A DNA stretch of 51,748 nt from Pseudomonadota bacterium. GTDB lineage: Bacteria; Pseudomonadota; Gammaproteobacteria; Burkholderiales; Rhodocyclaceae. Positions 1-8,782 of the stretch are shown one piece after another. A model generated the notes under the pieces. It saw only the letters and a list, made by a program, of their open reading frames with translations, was not told the origin of the DNA and ran no database searches. Position 1 is the stretch's first letter. The number at the start of each line of letters is the position of its first letter. The stretch spans positions 1 to 51,748 of the forward strand of contig JAGTRX010000007.1 in the NCBI GenBank assembly GCA_018262285.1, in the 5' to 3' direction. The position numbers and the translations under genes were made by a program.

Positions 1-99
1 GCCGGCGCATCAGGGCTAAATTCAATAGACCGGACTAAGTATGTAGAACTGCTTGTGGCGTGCTTCTGGACGCGGGTTCGAAACCCGCCGCCTCCACCA
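1..99 (+). ncRNA. ssrA: tmRNA (SsrA), 3' end only
   Basis: The window opens inside a tmRNA. The last ~35 bases form a tRNA-like T arm (GCGGGTTCGAAACCCGC at about 72-88) followed by an acceptor 3' strand and an encoded CCA at 97-99. The preceding GACTAAGTATGTAGAACTG block is typical of tmRNA 3' domains, not of an ordinary tRNA, because no anticodon arm precedes it. The tag-coding part and the 5' half lie outside the window. It acts in ribosome rescue with SmpB. Confidence 0.88.
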
Positions 100-135
100 T
101 TTAATTAAAACGGCATATCTTGCTCGCGACAGCCT

Positions 136-378
136 ATGATGCCAGCGCAAAACGAAACCCCTACCGGCAGAAGCTCTTTCTGGCGTAGCGGGTTTCGGCG
201 CGAGATTGCGCTGATTCTGCTCATCAAGCTGGCTTTGGTGTTGACCCTCAAGTTCGTCTTTTTTAACGATCCGGTCAGCGATAGCGCTGTAGAGCAGCGC
301 ATGGACGCGGTTTTCAGCACGCATCCGGTTTCGGTACGTCCGGCACAGGTTCAAAATCCCAGGAGTTCCAATGATTAG
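136..378 (+). CDS. cydP: CydP-like small subunit of cytochrome bd oxidase
   Basis: An 80-residue protein with a basic N-terminus (about 1-22), one hydrophobic helix at about 24-42 (IALILLIKLALVLTLKFVFF) and a polar tail. It overlaps the start of cydA by 8 bases, so it is translationally coupled. Small one-helix proteins directly upstream of cydA are known in betaproteobacteria as the putative oxidase subunit CydP; the identification relies on position and topology. Two consecutive ATGs (136, 139) could serve as start; neither has a strong ribosome binding site. Confidence 0.72.
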   Translation: MMPAQNETPTGRSSFWRSGFRREIALILLIKLALVLTLKFVFFNDPVSDSAVEQRMDAVFSTHPVSVRPAQVQNPRSSND

Positions 379-1948
379 CGAATCACTCGTCGATCTCTCG
401 CGTCTGCAGTTTGCGCTGACAGCCATGTATCACTTCCTGTTTGTGCCGCTGACGCTCGGCCTCTCCTTTCTGCTCGCCATCATGGAAACGGTTTATGTCA
501 TCACGGGCAAAACCATTTACCGTGACATGACCAAATTCTGGGGCAAGCTGTTCGGCATCAATTTCGCGCTTGGCGTCACCACCGGCCTGACCCTGGAATT
601 CCAGTTCGGCACCAATTGGGCCTATTACTCTCACTACGTCGGCGACATTTTCGGAGCGCCGCTGGCCATCGAGGGCATGTTGGCCTTCTTCCTTGAATCA
701 ACCATGGTTGGTCTGTTCTTCTTCGGTTGGGATCGCCTCTCCAAGCATGGCCATCTGGCCGTCACCTATCTGGTGGCAATTGGCTCGAACCTTTCCGCCC
801 TGCTCATCCTGATCGCCAATGCCTGGATGCAGAATCCGGTCGGCGCCGAATTCAATCCGGTGACCATGCGCATGGAGATGAGCAATTTCGTCGAAATTAT
901 TTTCAATCCGGTGGCCCAATCCAAGTTTGTGCACGCCTTGAGCGCCGGTTACATCACCGGCGCCATTTTTGTTCTCGGCATCAGTGCCTGGTATCTGCTC
1001 AAAGGGCGCGACATCGAATTTGCTCGTCGCTCCTTCCGTATTGCCTCGGCCTTCGGTCTGGTCTCTGCCCTTGCCGTCATCGCGGTCGGCGACGAATCCG
1101 GCCATCACGTGACGCTCTTACAGGAAACCAAGCTGGCCGCCATGGAAGCCATGTGGAAGACCGAACCAGCTCCCGCCAGCCTGACGCTTTTCGGCTTTCC
1201 GGACGAAGAAAGCCGCACCACCAAACTGGGCATCCATCTGCCCTACGTCATGGGTTTGATCGGCACCCGTTCGGTCGACAAGGTCATTCGCGGCATCGAC
1301 GAGTTGGAGGTGATGATTGCCAAGCGCATCGAAAATGGCGTGGTGGCGGTCAAGGCGCTGGAACGCTTGCGCAAGGAGCCGAAGAATCTGGAGTTGCTGA
1401 CTGCCTTCCAGGCGGTGCAAAAGGATCTGGGCTATGGCCTGCTGCTGAAGAAATACGTTGCCGACGTCAGTCAGGCGACGCCGGAAATGATGGCCAAAGC
1501 GGTCGACGATGCCATTCCCGCCGTCAGCCCCTTGTTCTGGACCTTCCGCATCATGGTTGGATTGTCGCTACTGATGCTGGCGCTCTTCGCCGTTTCCTTC
1601 TTCTTCTCGGCGCGCAACAGCATTGACCGACCCTGGTTGCTGCGCTGGGCGCTGTTGACCATTCCGGCACCGTGGATCGCTTGTGAAATGGGCTGGTTTG
1701 TCGCCGAATATGGCCGTCAGCCGTGGACTATCTACGGGGTTTTGCCGACGCACCTGTCGACTTCGACCCTGTCCACCGGCAGCCTCATCTTCTCGCTGGC
1801 CGGCTTCATTTTGTTTTACGCCTTCCTGTTGGTGGTCGAAATGTTCCTGATGCTCAAATACACCCGGCTTGGCCCCTCCAGCCTCGGCACCGGCCAATAC
1901 CACTTCGAAAAGGCGGTGGACGCCGCTGCCCAGCCCAAGGAGTCCTGA
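371..1948 (+). CDS. cydA: Cytochrome bd ubiquinol oxidase subunit I
   Basis: A 525-residue integral membrane protein that oxidises quinol and carries the b558, b595 and d hemes. His21 in the N-terminal helix corresponds to the family's His19 heme ligand, and the FVHALSAGY segment carries the b558 His. The GRQPW block, diagnostic of the family, is present near the C-terminal helices. The length matches the long Q-loop subfamily (E. coli 522 aa). AGGAG lies 6 bases before the ATG. It overlaps cydP and is one base from cydB. The enzyme is the high-affinity terminal oxidase used at low oxygen. Confidence 0.97.
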   Translation: MISESLVDLSRLQFALTAMYHFLFVPLTLGLSFLLAIMETVYVITGKTIYRDMTKFWGKLFGINFALGVTTGLTLEFQFGTNWAYYSHYVGDIFGAPLAIEGMLAFFLESTMVGLFFFGWDRLSKHGHLAVTYLVAIGSNLSALLILIANAWMQNPVGAEFNPVTMRMEMSNFVEIIFNPVAQSKFVHALSAGYITGAIFVLGISAWYLLKGRDIEFARRSFRIASAFGLVSALAVIAVGDESGHHVTLLQETKLAAMEAMWKTEPAPASLTLFGFPDEESRTTKLGIHLPYVMGLIGTRSVDKVIRGIDELEVMIAKRIENGVVAVKALERLRKEPKNLELLTAFQAVQKDLGYGLLLKKYVADVSQATPEMMAKAVDDAIPAVSPLFWTFRIMVGLSLLMLALFAVSFFFSARNSIDRPWLLRWALLTIPAPWIACEMGWFVAEYGRQPWTIYGVLPTHLSTSTLSTGSLIFSLAGFILFYAFLLVVEMFLMLKYTRLGPSSLGTGQYHFEKAVDAAAQPKES

Positions 1949-1949
1949 C

Positions 1950-3086
1950 ATGTTCGATTATGTGACCCTGAAATTCATCTGGTGGCTACTGGTTGGCGTC
2001 CTTCTGGTCGGTTTTGCCATCATGGACGGCCATGACATGGGCGTCGGCACCCTGCTGCCCTTCGTTGGCAAGAACGACGACGAGCGCCGCGCCCTGCTCA
2101 ATTCCATCGGGCCACACTGGGAAGGCAATCAGGTCTGGTTCATCACGGCCGGTGGTGCGCTGTTTGCGGCTTGGCCGCTGGTTTACGCCGCCGCTTTTTC
2201 CGGCTTCTATTTCGCCATGCTGGCCGTGTTGTGGGCGCTCTTTTTCCGGCCGGTGGGCTTCGACTACCGCAGCAAGGTCAGCGACCCGCGCTGGCGGCAG
2301 TTCTGGGACTGGGGAATTTTTACCGGCAGCGCAGTGCCAGCGCTGGTTTTCGGCGTTGCGGTCGGCAACGTCATCCAGGGCGTGCCCTTCCATTTCGAAG
2401 AGAGCATGATGCCCGTCTACACCGGCAGCTTCTGGGCGCTGTTCAACCCGTTTGCCTTGCTGGCTGGCGTGGTCAGCCTTGCCATGATGGTTTGCCACGG
2501 CGCCAATTTCCTTATTCTGCGCACTGAAGGCAATCTGCAGCAACGGGCGCGGCGCGCTTCTGTTGTTGCCGCCATCGTCATGATGGTCGGTTTTGCGCTG
2601 GGCGGCCTCTTCATTGCTGGCATGCCGGGTTACCTCATCACCTCGGTCGTCGATCCGGGTGTGGCGCTTAACCCGCTCGACAAAACGGTCGTTGTCACAG
2701 CAGGTGCGTGGCTCAATAACTTCCGCAGTCAGCCACTGCTGATCGCGCTGCCGGCACTGGCCTTTATTGGCGGTGTTGCCAGCATTGCACTCGCCCTCAG
2801 AAACCGGGGCGGTCTGGCCTTCATCGCCAGTGCCATTGCCGAACTTGGCATTATCGCTACCGCTGGCATCGCTATTTTCCCCTTCGTCCTGCCTTCCAGT
2901 ACCAACCCGAGAAGCAGCCTGACGGCCTGGGATTGCGTATCGAGCCATCGCACACTGGGTATCATGTTCTGGGTGGCGCTGATCATGACACCGATCATCA
3001 TTGCTTACACCAGTTGGGCCTACCGCGTCATGCGCGGCAAACTGACGGTTGAATACATCAAGGCCAATGATCGCTCGGCCTATTAA
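1950..3086 (+). CDS. cydB: Cytochrome bd ubiquinol oxidase subunit II
   Basis: A 378-residue polytopic membrane protein. The start at 1950 follows AAGGAGT at an ideal distance and gives the canonical N-terminus [16 protein letters not shown]; a longer in-frame reading back into cydA is possible but not credible. The N-terminal [12 protein letters not shown] (family GFDLGVG-like) and the [11 protein letters not shown] motif are typical of CydB. It pairs with CydA in the membrane. The gene is separated from cydA by a single base and followed 15 bases later by cydX. Confidence 0.97.
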   Translation: MFDYVTLKFIWWLLVGVLLVGFAIMDGHDMGVGTLLPFVGKNDDERRALLNSIGPHWEGNQVWFITAGGALFAAWPLVYAAAFSGFYFAMLAVLWALFFRPVGFDYRSKVSDPRWRQFWDWGIFTGSAVPALVFGVAVGNVIQGVPFHFEESMMPVYTGSFWALFNPFALLAGVVSLAMMVCHGANFLILRTEGNLQQRARRASVVAAIVMMVGFALGGLFIAGMPGYLITSVVDPGVALNPLDKTVVVTAGAWLNNFRSQPLLIALPALAFIGGVASIALALRNRGGLAFIASAIAELGIIATAGIAIFPFVLPSSTNPRSSLTAWDCVSSHRTLGIMFWVALIMTPIIIAYTSWAYRVMRGKLTVEYIKANDRSAY

Positions 3087-3101
3087 AAGGGGGGAAGAGG
3101 C

Positions 3102-3206
3102 ATGTTGTACTTCACTTGGCTGGTTGGCATCGGATTTGCGGTGCTGGCCGGCGTAGTTAGCGCGCTCTGGCTGGAAGCACAAGACGAGCAGAAAAAGCCG
3201 GATTGA
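3102..3206 (+). CDS. cydX: CydX/CbdX small subunit of cytochrome bd oxidase
   Basis: A 34-residue protein read as MLYFTWLVGIGFAVLAG, then VVSALWLEAQDEQKKPD. A single transmembrane helix (about 3-24) is followed by a short charged tail, with the conserved aromatic N-terminus and the LWLE motif of CydX proteins. A strong GGGGGAAGAGG ribosome binding site sits just before the ATG. Its place directly after cydB fixes the identification. CydX stabilises the oxidase hemes. With CydP, this operon encodes two accessory small subunits. Confidence 0.92.
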   Translation: MLYFTWLVGIGFAVLAGVVSALWLEAQDEQKKPD

Positions 3207-3226
3207 AATAATTCCTGCAGGGGTGC

Positions 3227-3256
3227 TTGACCTTCGTTAAGCAATCGGTCAATAAT
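3227..3256 (+). promoter_or_regulatory. Sigma-70-like promoter for the DUF134 gene
   Basis: TTGACC at 3227-3232, an 18-base spacer, then AATAAT at 3251-3256 (five of six matches to the -10 consensus). The expected start of transcription is near 3263, giving a ~33-base leader before the ATG at 3296. The -10 hexamer is inside the palindrome listed next. Confidence 0.55.
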
Positions 3257-3274
3257 TGGCATATGCTAATTATT
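3251..3274. promoter_or_regulatory. 24-bp palindrome overlapping the -10 (candidate operator)
   Basis: The sequence AATAATTGGCATATGC continuing TAATTATT is a 24-bp inverted repeat centred between 3262 and 3263, symmetric at 11 of 12 base pairs. It covers the -10 box and the predicted start site of the gene for a helix-turn-helix DUF134 protein, so binding would block transcription. Autoregulation is inference; the symmetry and overlap are direct observations. Confidence 0.6.
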
Positions 3275-3295
3275 CTGCTGCGGAAAACCTGAGTT

Positions 3296-3628
3296 ATGTC
3301 CCGGCCGACCAAGTGTCGCAAGATCGGGTTTTCGCCCAACGTCACCTATTTCAAGCCTCGCGGTATTCCGATGACGCAGCTTGAGGAGGTTCGCCTTGAA
3401 CTCGACGAGGTCGAGGCGCTACGTCTGGCCGACCTGGAATCGCTTTACCAGGCCGATGCCGCAGAACGCATGGGGATATCACGGCAAACTTTCGCCAATA
3501 TTGTTAACCGTGCCCGACACAAGGTCGCCGAGGCGATCATTTACGGCAAAGCCCTGGAAATTGCCCTGCCCGATGCAGAGCCTGGCGCCGTAACCACCCT
3601 TCCTGTTTCCTGTGGAGAACAAAAGTGA
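3296..3628 (+). CDS. DUF134 family helix-turn-helix protein
   Basis: A 110-residue protein with the DUF134 signature: N-terminal SRPTKCRKIGFSP, then the ELDEVEALRLADLE segment and a C-terminal sigma70-region-4-like helix-turn-helix (about 48-85, AAERMGISRQTFANIV). It is probably a DNA-binding regulator. The stop overlaps the GTG start of the downstream NifX-like gene by four bases (GTGA), so the two are made together; this DUF134 plus dinitrogenase-cofactor-domain pairing is common in anaerobes and proteobacteria. A palindrome lies over its own promoter. Confidence 0.85.
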   Translation: MSRPTKCRKIGFSPNVTYFKPRGIPMTQLEEVRLELDEVEALRLADLESLYQADAAERMGISRQTFANIVNRARHKVAEAIIYGKALEIALPDAEPGAVTTLPVSCGEQK

Positions 3629-4065
3629 ACATCTGTTTACCTGTTGAACGTTTGAATGGTTTTGAATCCGAAATTTTCCCCAACCTGCGTGCCGCACCCG
3701 CGCTGCTCATCATCGATAGCGACAATGGTGCAATGACAGGCATCGACACCACTGCCGGCGTTTGCGGTGCCATTCCCGCCGACATTGACGCTTTGGTATT
3801 CTCCGGCGGCATCGGGCGGGGCATGTTCAATGGCCTGCAACAGCATGGCATACGTGTTTTTACCACCGAGGCCATTACCGTGGGTGAAGCATTGGCGCAA
3901 CTCGCGGCCGGCAAGCTGGAAGAAGTTGGCGAAGTCGCCAGTTGTAGCGGCGGGCAGCAGCATCACCACCATGCCGACGCCGCCAGCCAGTGCGGCTGCG
4001 CTGGCCATGACGCGAAACGCAGTGAACATGGTCATGGCAGCCACGGTTGCGGTTGCCAGCACTGA
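3625..4065 (+). CDS. NifX/NifB-cofactor domain protein with His/Cys-rich tail
   Basis: A 146-residue cytosolic protein. Residues 1-105 form a dinitrogenase iron-molybdenum cofactor biosynthesis (NifX/NafY-like) fold, with the DALVFSGGIGRGMFNGL loop typical of the family. Residues ~107-146 are a metal-binding tail containing a HHHH run, CGC motifs and a final HGCGCQH. The start is GTG at 3625, overlapping the DUF134 stop. No nif structural genes are in view, so a role in Fe-S or metal handling is more likely than nitrogenase maturation; the substrate is unknown. Confidence 0.8.
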   Translation: MNICLPVERLNGFESEIFPNLRAAPALLIIDSDNGAMTGIDTTAGVCGAIPADIDALVFSGGIGRGMFNGLQQHGIRVFTTEAITVGEALAQLAAGKLEEVGEVASCSGGQQHHHHADAASQCGCAGHDAKRSEHGHGSHGCGCQH

Positions 4066-4119
4066 TGTCCACCATCGAAGGCAAAACCGCAAGAAGCGCG
4101 GCATTTTCACGGAGTGATT

Positions 4120-4488
4120 ATGAAACTGTTTCTGACAACTTTGTTTTTCATCCAATTTCTGGCTGCCATGCCCTGCCAGGCTGAGGATGTGGTTCTGAAC
4201 GGCGCCAAGCTGCAGGCCACCATTATCGATGTGCGCACCCCGGAGGAATTTGCCGCTGGCCATATTCCTGGTGCCGTCAATATCCCAGTCGATCGCATCG
4301 AAAGCGGTATCGCGTCGATCAAGGGGCTGGGCAAGGATAAGCAAATTCTGCTCTATTGCCGTAGTGGCCGCCGTTCGGCCATTGCCAAGGAAATCCTGGA
4401 GAAGCAGGGCTTTCGCAAGATTCACGACGGCGGCGGCATGGAAAACTTCGCCAAAACGCTCAAGGTCTGCTCGGTGCAGACCTGTTAA
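4120..4488 (+). CDS. Periplasmic single-domain rhodanese
   Basis: A 122-residue protein with a cleavable signal peptide (about 1-20, ending AMPCQA) and one rhodanese domain. The active-site loop is CRSGRR, with the catalytic cysteine in place. Sulfurtransferases of this PspE/GlpE type move sulfane sulfur between thiols; the physiological substrate cannot be read. ATG 4120 is preferred over an in-frame GTG at 4114 because GGAG lies five bases upstream. It follows the NifX-like gene by 54 bases and may be cotranscribed. Confidence 0.85.
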   Translation: MKLFLTTLFFIQFLAAMPCQAEDVVLNGAKLQATIIDVRTPEEFAAGHIPGAVNIPVDRIESGIASIKGLGKDKQILLYCRSGRRSAIAKEILEKQGFRKIHDGGGMENFAKTLKVCSVQTC

Positions 4489-4511
4489 GGGTGCCTCAAA
4501 AAATTTTCTGA

Positions 4512-4531
4512 ATTCCGGCTTTCGCCGGAAT
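4512..4531. repeat. Short hairpin, ATTCCGGC stem (dispersed-repeat type)
   Basis: ATTCCGGC-TTTC-GCCGGAAT is a perfect 8-bp stem with a 4-base loop, followed by GACGG. It sits between two convergent genes (4488 and 4555) and may serve as a terminator in either direction, although no T-run follows. Similar ATGACG-flanked hairpins occur at 21672-21702, suggesting a dispersed intergenic element. Confidence 0.5.
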
Positions 4532-4554
4532 GACGGAAATGGATTATTAGAGGT

Positions 4555-5010
4555 TCACTTAATCTCGTCTTTCAATGGCTCCCAAGGCTCCTGGGCAAAA
4601 TAGGCTTCCATCCCCGGTTGCTTGTGCGGATTGCCGGCTTTGCCCCAGTGGCAGGTCAGGCGTGCGTAGTTGTCGAGGTCGCTGCCGATCAGGCAGATCA
4701 TTTCCATCTGGCTTTTTTCAATCCACTTGAAGGCCAGGACGTAGGCCTCGCCAGGGTCGGCACGGCGGATGACACCAAAAATCCGGCTTTCCTTGCCGCT
4801 AACGCGCCGGGTCAGTTGCAGTTTTGCCCCCACCCGCTCGATGCGTGCCGTGCCGGTGTAGGTGCGCAAGCTGTCGGGATGGCGTCCGATCAACTGGTAG
4901 CGCCCCGGCACAAAACTCCAGTGCGGGGATTCATCCTGCTGCTCCGCCGTTGCGGCTGGGAAGGCCAGCACCGCGAGAAATGGCGCCAGTGTCAGCCAAG
5001 CTGTTTTCAT
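4555..5010 (-). CDS. Exported protein of unknown function
   Basis: A 151-residue protein beginning MKTAWLTLAPFLAVLA with a signal peptide ending near AATA (about 1-22). The mature part is beta-rich, with two cysteines about 16 residues apart (in MICLIGS and LTCHWG) that could form a disulfide. I do not recognise a family. A longer reading frame extends upstream but overlaps the Coa1-like gene and is rejected. It lies 20 bases downstream of that gene and is probably in the same operon, so a link to membrane or respiratory complex assembly is possible but unproven. Confidence 0.7.
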   Translation of the reverse strand: MKTAWLTLAPFLAVLAFPAATAEQQDESPHWSFVPGRYQLIGRHPDSLRTYTGTARIERVGAKLQLTRRVSGKESRIFGVIRRADPGEAYVLAFKWIEKSQMEMICLIGSDLDNYARLTCHWGKAGNPHKQPGMEAYFAQEPWEPLKDEIK

Positions 5011-5030
5011 GATTTCCCCTGCTTTTCCGG

Positions 5031-5480
5031 TTAATCGAGCTTGTCGCTCTCGTCCGGCGATGCATCGGACTGATCGATCAGCTTGATGCGATTGCCCGTA
5101 CCATCGACCTCGGCAACCATCTGGGAAATGCTCCAGCGCCCCATCGATTTTTCTGCCTTGACGTAGAGTGTTCCGCTCGCTTTTGGCCCAGAAATGGGAA
5201 CGGAAAGATCGGCCTTGCCGGAAGCACCGTTCACCGAAATGTTGCCTGTGGTGAAAAAGCCCTCTTCGATGGGGCTGCCAAAGGCGGCGGATAGCGCCGG
5301 ATTGGCGCGCGCCGTTTGCAGCGCCAGTGCGTAGGCATCGGAAGATTTGACGACGCTTACGATGAAGAACATGAAAACGAAGATGACCACTGCCAGAAGG
5401 GCTACAAGCGTGAAAAGCGAAACCGGCACCAGCCATTTCCAGTTGCGTTCCAGCCAGTTTTTGTCTTGTTTGGCAGTCAT
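5031..5480 (-). CDS. Coa1-like membrane-anchored protein
   Basis: A 149-residue protein with one N-terminal transmembrane helix (about 17-44) and a soluble domain with the pattern of the cytochrome oxidase assembly factor Coa1 family: SSDAYALAL, GSPIEEGFFTTGNI, and a glycine-rich ISGPKASGTLYV strand. The acidic C-terminus ends ESDKLD. In bacteria such proteins are widespread and their role in oxidase assembly is only by analogy with mitochondria. A GGAGG-like site precedes the ATG. It is followed by the exported protein at 4555-5010. Confidence 0.75.
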   Translation of the reverse strand: MTAKQDKNWLERNWKWLVPVSLFTLVALLAVVIFVFMFFIVSVVKSSDAYALALQTARANPALSAAFGSPIEEGFFTTGNISVNGASGKADLSVPISGPKASGTLYVKAEKSMGRWSISQMVAEVDGTGNRIKLIDQSDASPDESDKLD

Positions 5481-5500
5481 GTGAACCTCCCGAAGGTAAT

Positions 5501-7327
5501 TTACTCCACGGTTACGCTCTTGGCCAGGTTGCGCGGCTTGTCGACATCGGTGCCCTTGACCAGCGCCGTGTGGTAGGCCAGCAATTGCAGGGGCACGATA
5601 TGCAGGATAGGCGAAAGCTGGCCGTAATGCTCAGGCAAATGCAAAATATGCGTACCTTCCGTTTCGACCATCTGGCTGTCGGCGTCGGTGAATACATAGA
5701 GTTCGCCGCCGCGCGCCCGCACTTCCTGCAGATTGGATTTCAGTTTTTCCAGCAGGTCGTCGTTGGGGGCAACGGCGATGACCGGCATTTCGCTGTCCAC
5801 CAGCGCCAGCGGGCCATGCTTGAGTTCGCCGGAAGGATAGGCCTCGGCGTGGATGTATGAGATTTCCTTGAGTTTCAGCGCGCCTTCGAGGGCGATCGGG
5901 TAGTGGCGACCGCGTCCGAGGAAGAGGGCGTGGCGCTTGTCGGCAAAGCGGCGCGACCAGATTTCGATGGCCGGTTCGAGTTTCAGGACTTCAGTGATCG
6001 CCGCCGGTAGGTGGCGCATGGCCTTGAGATGGGCAGCTTCGGCTTCCTCAGTCAGGCGGGCGCGCAGTTTGGCGATGACGAGGGACAGCAGGAAGAGGGC
6101 GGCAAGCTGGGTGGTAAAGGCCTTGGTCGAGGCAACGCCGATTTCCGGGCCGGCGCGTGTGATGAAGCGCAGGCTCGCTTCGCGCACAATGGCCGATTCC
6201 GGCACATTGCACAGCGCCAGCGTGCGTTCCTGCCCCAGCGATTTGGCGTGTCGTAATGCAGCTAGCGTGTCGGCGGTTTCGCCCGATTGCGAAATGGCGA
6301 TGACCAGTTGATTCGGGTTGGGCACCGAGTCGCGGTAACGGTACTCGCTGGCGGTTTCAACATTGACCGGGATGCCGGCCAGGCTTTCCAGCCAGTAGCG
6401 CGCCACCAGACCGGAATGGCTGCTGGTGCCGCAAGCCAGAATCAGAATGCTTTCGATGCCATCGAGCACTTCGGCAGCACGGGCGCCGAAAAGTCCGGGC
6501 TGGATGCTGCGGGCGGCGACGACCATTTCGAGAGTGTTGGCTAGCGCATCGGGCTGCTCGAAAATTTCCTTCTGCATGTAGTGCTGGTAATTGCCGAGTT
6601 CGACCGCGTCGGCGGAAAGCTGCGACAGGGTTTCCGGGCGTTCGACCGGGGTGCCGTCGAGGCGAGCGATGCGATGCGACGATGGCGTCAGTTCAGCAAT
6701 ATCGCCGTTTTCCAGATAGACCATGCGACGGGTGACTTGCAGCAGGGCAGAGGCGTCTGAAGCGGCGTAATTGCCTTCATCCCCCAGGCCAAGCAACAGC
6801 GGCGAGCCTTCTCGGGCGACAACGATACGCTGCGGCTGATCCTGCTGGATGACTGCGATGGCAAAAGCGCCCTGCAGGCGTCCGGCAGCCAGGCGAACTG
6901 CTTCAAAAAGATCGGCGCTAGTCTTGAGCGCTTCCTGCACCAGATGGGCGATGGTTTCGGTATCGGTGTCGGAAGTGAAGGCGTAACCCTTGGCTTGTAA
7001 TTCGGTCCGCAGGGCTTCGAAATTTTCGATAATGCCGTTGTGAACTACGGCCAGACCGCCGGAAATGTGCGGATGGGCGTTGCGTTCGCAGGGAACGCCG
7101 TGCGTTGCCCAGCGCGTATGGGCAATGCCGCTGGTACTTTCAGTGCCGGCGATCAGCGCCGCCAGTTCGGCGACCCGGCCGGCCGAGCGCACGCGTTGCA
7201 GTTGGCCGTCCTTGATGAACGCCACTCCCGCTGAATCGTAGCCCCGGTATTCCAGCTTATTGAGCCCCTCGATCAGGACGGGAATAATGTTTTGTCCGCA
7301 CGAAGCGGCAGCGACGATACCACACAT
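5501..7327 (-). CDS. glmS: Glutamine--fructose-6-phosphate aminotransferase
   Basis: A 608-residue cytosolic enzyme that makes glucosamine-6-phosphate, the first committed step to peptidoglycan and lipopolysaccharide amino sugars. The N-terminal class II glutaminase begins with the catalytic Cys2 (MCGIVAA) and contains the [13 protein letters not shown] block. Two SIS isomerase domains follow ([16 protein letters not shown]), and the protein ends in the conserved LAKSVTVE tail. The length equals the E. coli enzyme. It stands alone, divergent from the DHH phosphoesterase gene across 186 bases. No glmS ribozyme is expected or seen. Confidence 0.97.
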   Translation of the reverse strand: MCGIVAAASCGQNIIPVLIEGLNKLEYRGYDSAGVAFIKDGQLQRVRSAGRVAELAALIAGTESTSGIAHTRWATHGVPCERNAHPHISGGLAVVHNGIIENFEALRTELQAKGYAFTSDTDTETIAHLVQEALKTSADLFEAVRLAAGRLQGAFAIAVIQQDQPQRIVVAREGSPLLLGLGDEGNYAASDASALLQVTRRMVYLENGDIAELTPSSHRIARLDGTPVERPETLSQLSADAVELGNYQHYMQKEIFEQPDALANTLEMVVAARSIQPGLFGARAAEVLDGIESILILACGTSSHSGLVARYWLESLAGIPVNVETASEYRYRDSVPNPNQLVIAISQSGETADTLAALRHAKSLGQERTLALCNVPESAIVREASLRFITRAGPEIGVASTKAFTTQLAALFLLSLVIAKLRARLTEEAEAAHLKAMRHLPAAITEVLKLEPAIEIWSRRFADKRHALFLGRGRHYPIALEGALKLKEISYIHAEAYPSGELKHGPLALVDSEMPVIAVAPNDDLLEKLKSNLQEVRARGGELYVFTDADSQMVETEGTHILHLPEHYGQLSPILHIVPLQLLAYHTALVKGTDVDKPRNLAKSVTVE

Positions 7328-7513
7328 GGAGAAACGCTCTCTTCCTTTGAATTCTCGAATGGCCGTAGTATACCAGTAGCGTGACGGCGCTTTTCGGCGT
7401 GGTCAAAAGTGTGAATAAAACTGCGGCTTGTCGTTTGGCTTCATCGTCATTGCCAACTGTATGCGACATTGTGATTTAATAGCTGTCAGACCAACTAATT
7501 GTGGAGGCAATCA

Positions 7514-8443
7514 ATGACTCAAAAATACCGCCTGGTGACCCGCAGCGACTTCGATGGCCTGGTCTGCGCCGTCCTTTTGAACGAGCTGGACATGATCGAC
7601 GACATCAAATTCGTCCATCCCAAGGATATGCAGGATGGCAAGATCGAAATCTCGAATCTGGACATCACGACCAATCTGCCCTATGTGCCGGGAGCTTATC
7701 TGGTCTTCGATCATCACATGTCGGAAATGTCGCGCAACCCCGAAGCGCACAAAAACCATATCATCGACCCACACGCACCATCGGCGGCACGCGTTGTCTA
7801 TGACTATTTTGGTGGTAAGCAGCGTTTCCCCGGCATCACTGATGAAATGATGGAGGCGGTGGACAAGGCGGATTCCGCCCAGTTCAACCGCGATGAAATT
7901 CTTGATCCCAAGGACTGGGTGCTGCTCAATTACCTGATGGATGCCCGTACCGGACTGGGCCGTTTCCGTGATTTCCGCATCAGTAACTACACCCTGATGA
8001 TGGATCTCATCAAGTATTGCCGCAATCACAGCATTACCGAAATTCTGGCGCTCCCCGATGTTGTCGAGCGCGTCAATATCTATTTCGAACATGCCCCCAA
8101 GGCCAAGGAACAACTCCTGCGCTGCTCCACGGTACACAAGAACCTGGTGGTACTCGATTTGCGCAATGAAGAAACCATCTGGGCAACCAACCGCTTCATG
8201 ATTTACGCCTTGTACCCGCAATGCAATATTTCCATTCACGTTTTGTGGGGCGTGCAGAAGCAGAATACGGTATTTGCTACCGGCAAATCGATTCTGGATC
8301 GTTCCAGTCGCACTGATATCGGCGCCCTCATGCTCGATTACGGCGGTGGCGGTCACGAAGCGGCAGGAACCTGCCAGGTGGCCAATGAGAAGGCCGAGGA
8401 AGTGCTGGCGGCGCTGATCGCGCAGATTAACCAGGATGGCTGA
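7514..8443 (+). CDS. DHH family phosphoesterase
   Basis: A 309-residue protein with the DHH catalytic motifs in order: DFDG near residue 12-15, DHH at 66-68, and a C-terminal DHHA1-type GGGGHEAAG. This superfamily includes RecJ, inorganic pyrophosphatases, oligoribonuclease NrnA and exopolyphosphatases; homologues of this size are often labelled exopolyphosphatase in betaproteobacteria, but the substrate cannot be decided here. ATG 7514 follows TGGAGG by 6 bases; an upstream in-frame start at 7499 lacks such a site. Confidence 0.85.
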   Translation: MTQKYRLVTRSDFDGLVCAVLLNELDMIDDIKFVHPKDMQDGKIEISNLDITTNLPYVPGAYLVFDHHMSEMSRNPEAHKNHIIDPHAPSAARVVYDYFGGKQRFPGITDEMMEAVDKADSAQFNRDEILDPKDWVLLNYLMDARTGLGRFRDFRISNYTLMMDLIKYCRNHSITEILALPDVVERVNIYFEHAPKAKEQLLRCSTVHKNLVVLDLRNEETIWATNRFMIYALYPQCNISIHVLWGVQKQNTVFATGKSILDRSSRTDIGALMLDYGGGGHEAAGTCQVANEKAEEVLAALIAQINQDG

Positions 8444-8451
8444 TAGACTTT

Positions 8452-8727
8452 TTAGTTGTTTTTGGGATGCGGCTTGATGATCAACTCTGGAGGTTGGTGA
8501 CCTTGTTCGATCGCTTCGGTTTCCAGATTGATGCGCAAAATGAGCAGTGCCTGCAGGGTTTCGCGGGCTTGTTGCTGGCCGTTTTTACCCGGGTTTTTGC
8601 GCAACAATGCTTCGATATCGACACGATCGGCCGGCGCCTCGACCGGCAGCGCACAGATCGCGACGTAATGCGCAATCTCTGCATCCAGTTTGGCAAACTC
8701 TTCCTGATAATCTTCAAATCCGCTCAT
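8452..8727 (-). CDS. Small conserved-looking protein, unknown
   Basis: A 91-residue acidic, helical protein (MSGFEDYQEEFAKLD at the N-terminus) without cysteines clustered for metal binding, signal peptide or membrane helix. Two helical stretches (about 3-28 and 55-78) suggest a coiled-coil-like hairpin. It is convergent with the DHH gene, nine bases apart, and divergent from the 521-residue unknown. I do not recognise a family. Codon use fits the neighbourhood, supporting a real gene. Confidence 0.6.
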   Translation of the reverse strand: MSGFEDYQEEFAKLDAEIAHYVAICALPVEAPADRVDIEALLRKNPGKNGQQQARETLQALLILRINLETEAIEQGHQPPELIIKPHPKNN

Positions 8728-8782
8728 GTGAACAGATTACCCCGGATCGTCGTTTTTTGATATTGACCGAGAGACACAAGCC

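Noticed and set aside
1986-3182. 398-residue antisense frame opposite cydB
   Set aside because: It mirrors cydB codon structure; its translation is polar and low in hydrophobic order, and cydB is unmistakable.
4555-5436. 293-residue reading of the exported-protein frame
   Set aside because: The upstream half lies over the Coa1-like gene in another frame; MKTAWL at 5010 starts a clean signal peptide.
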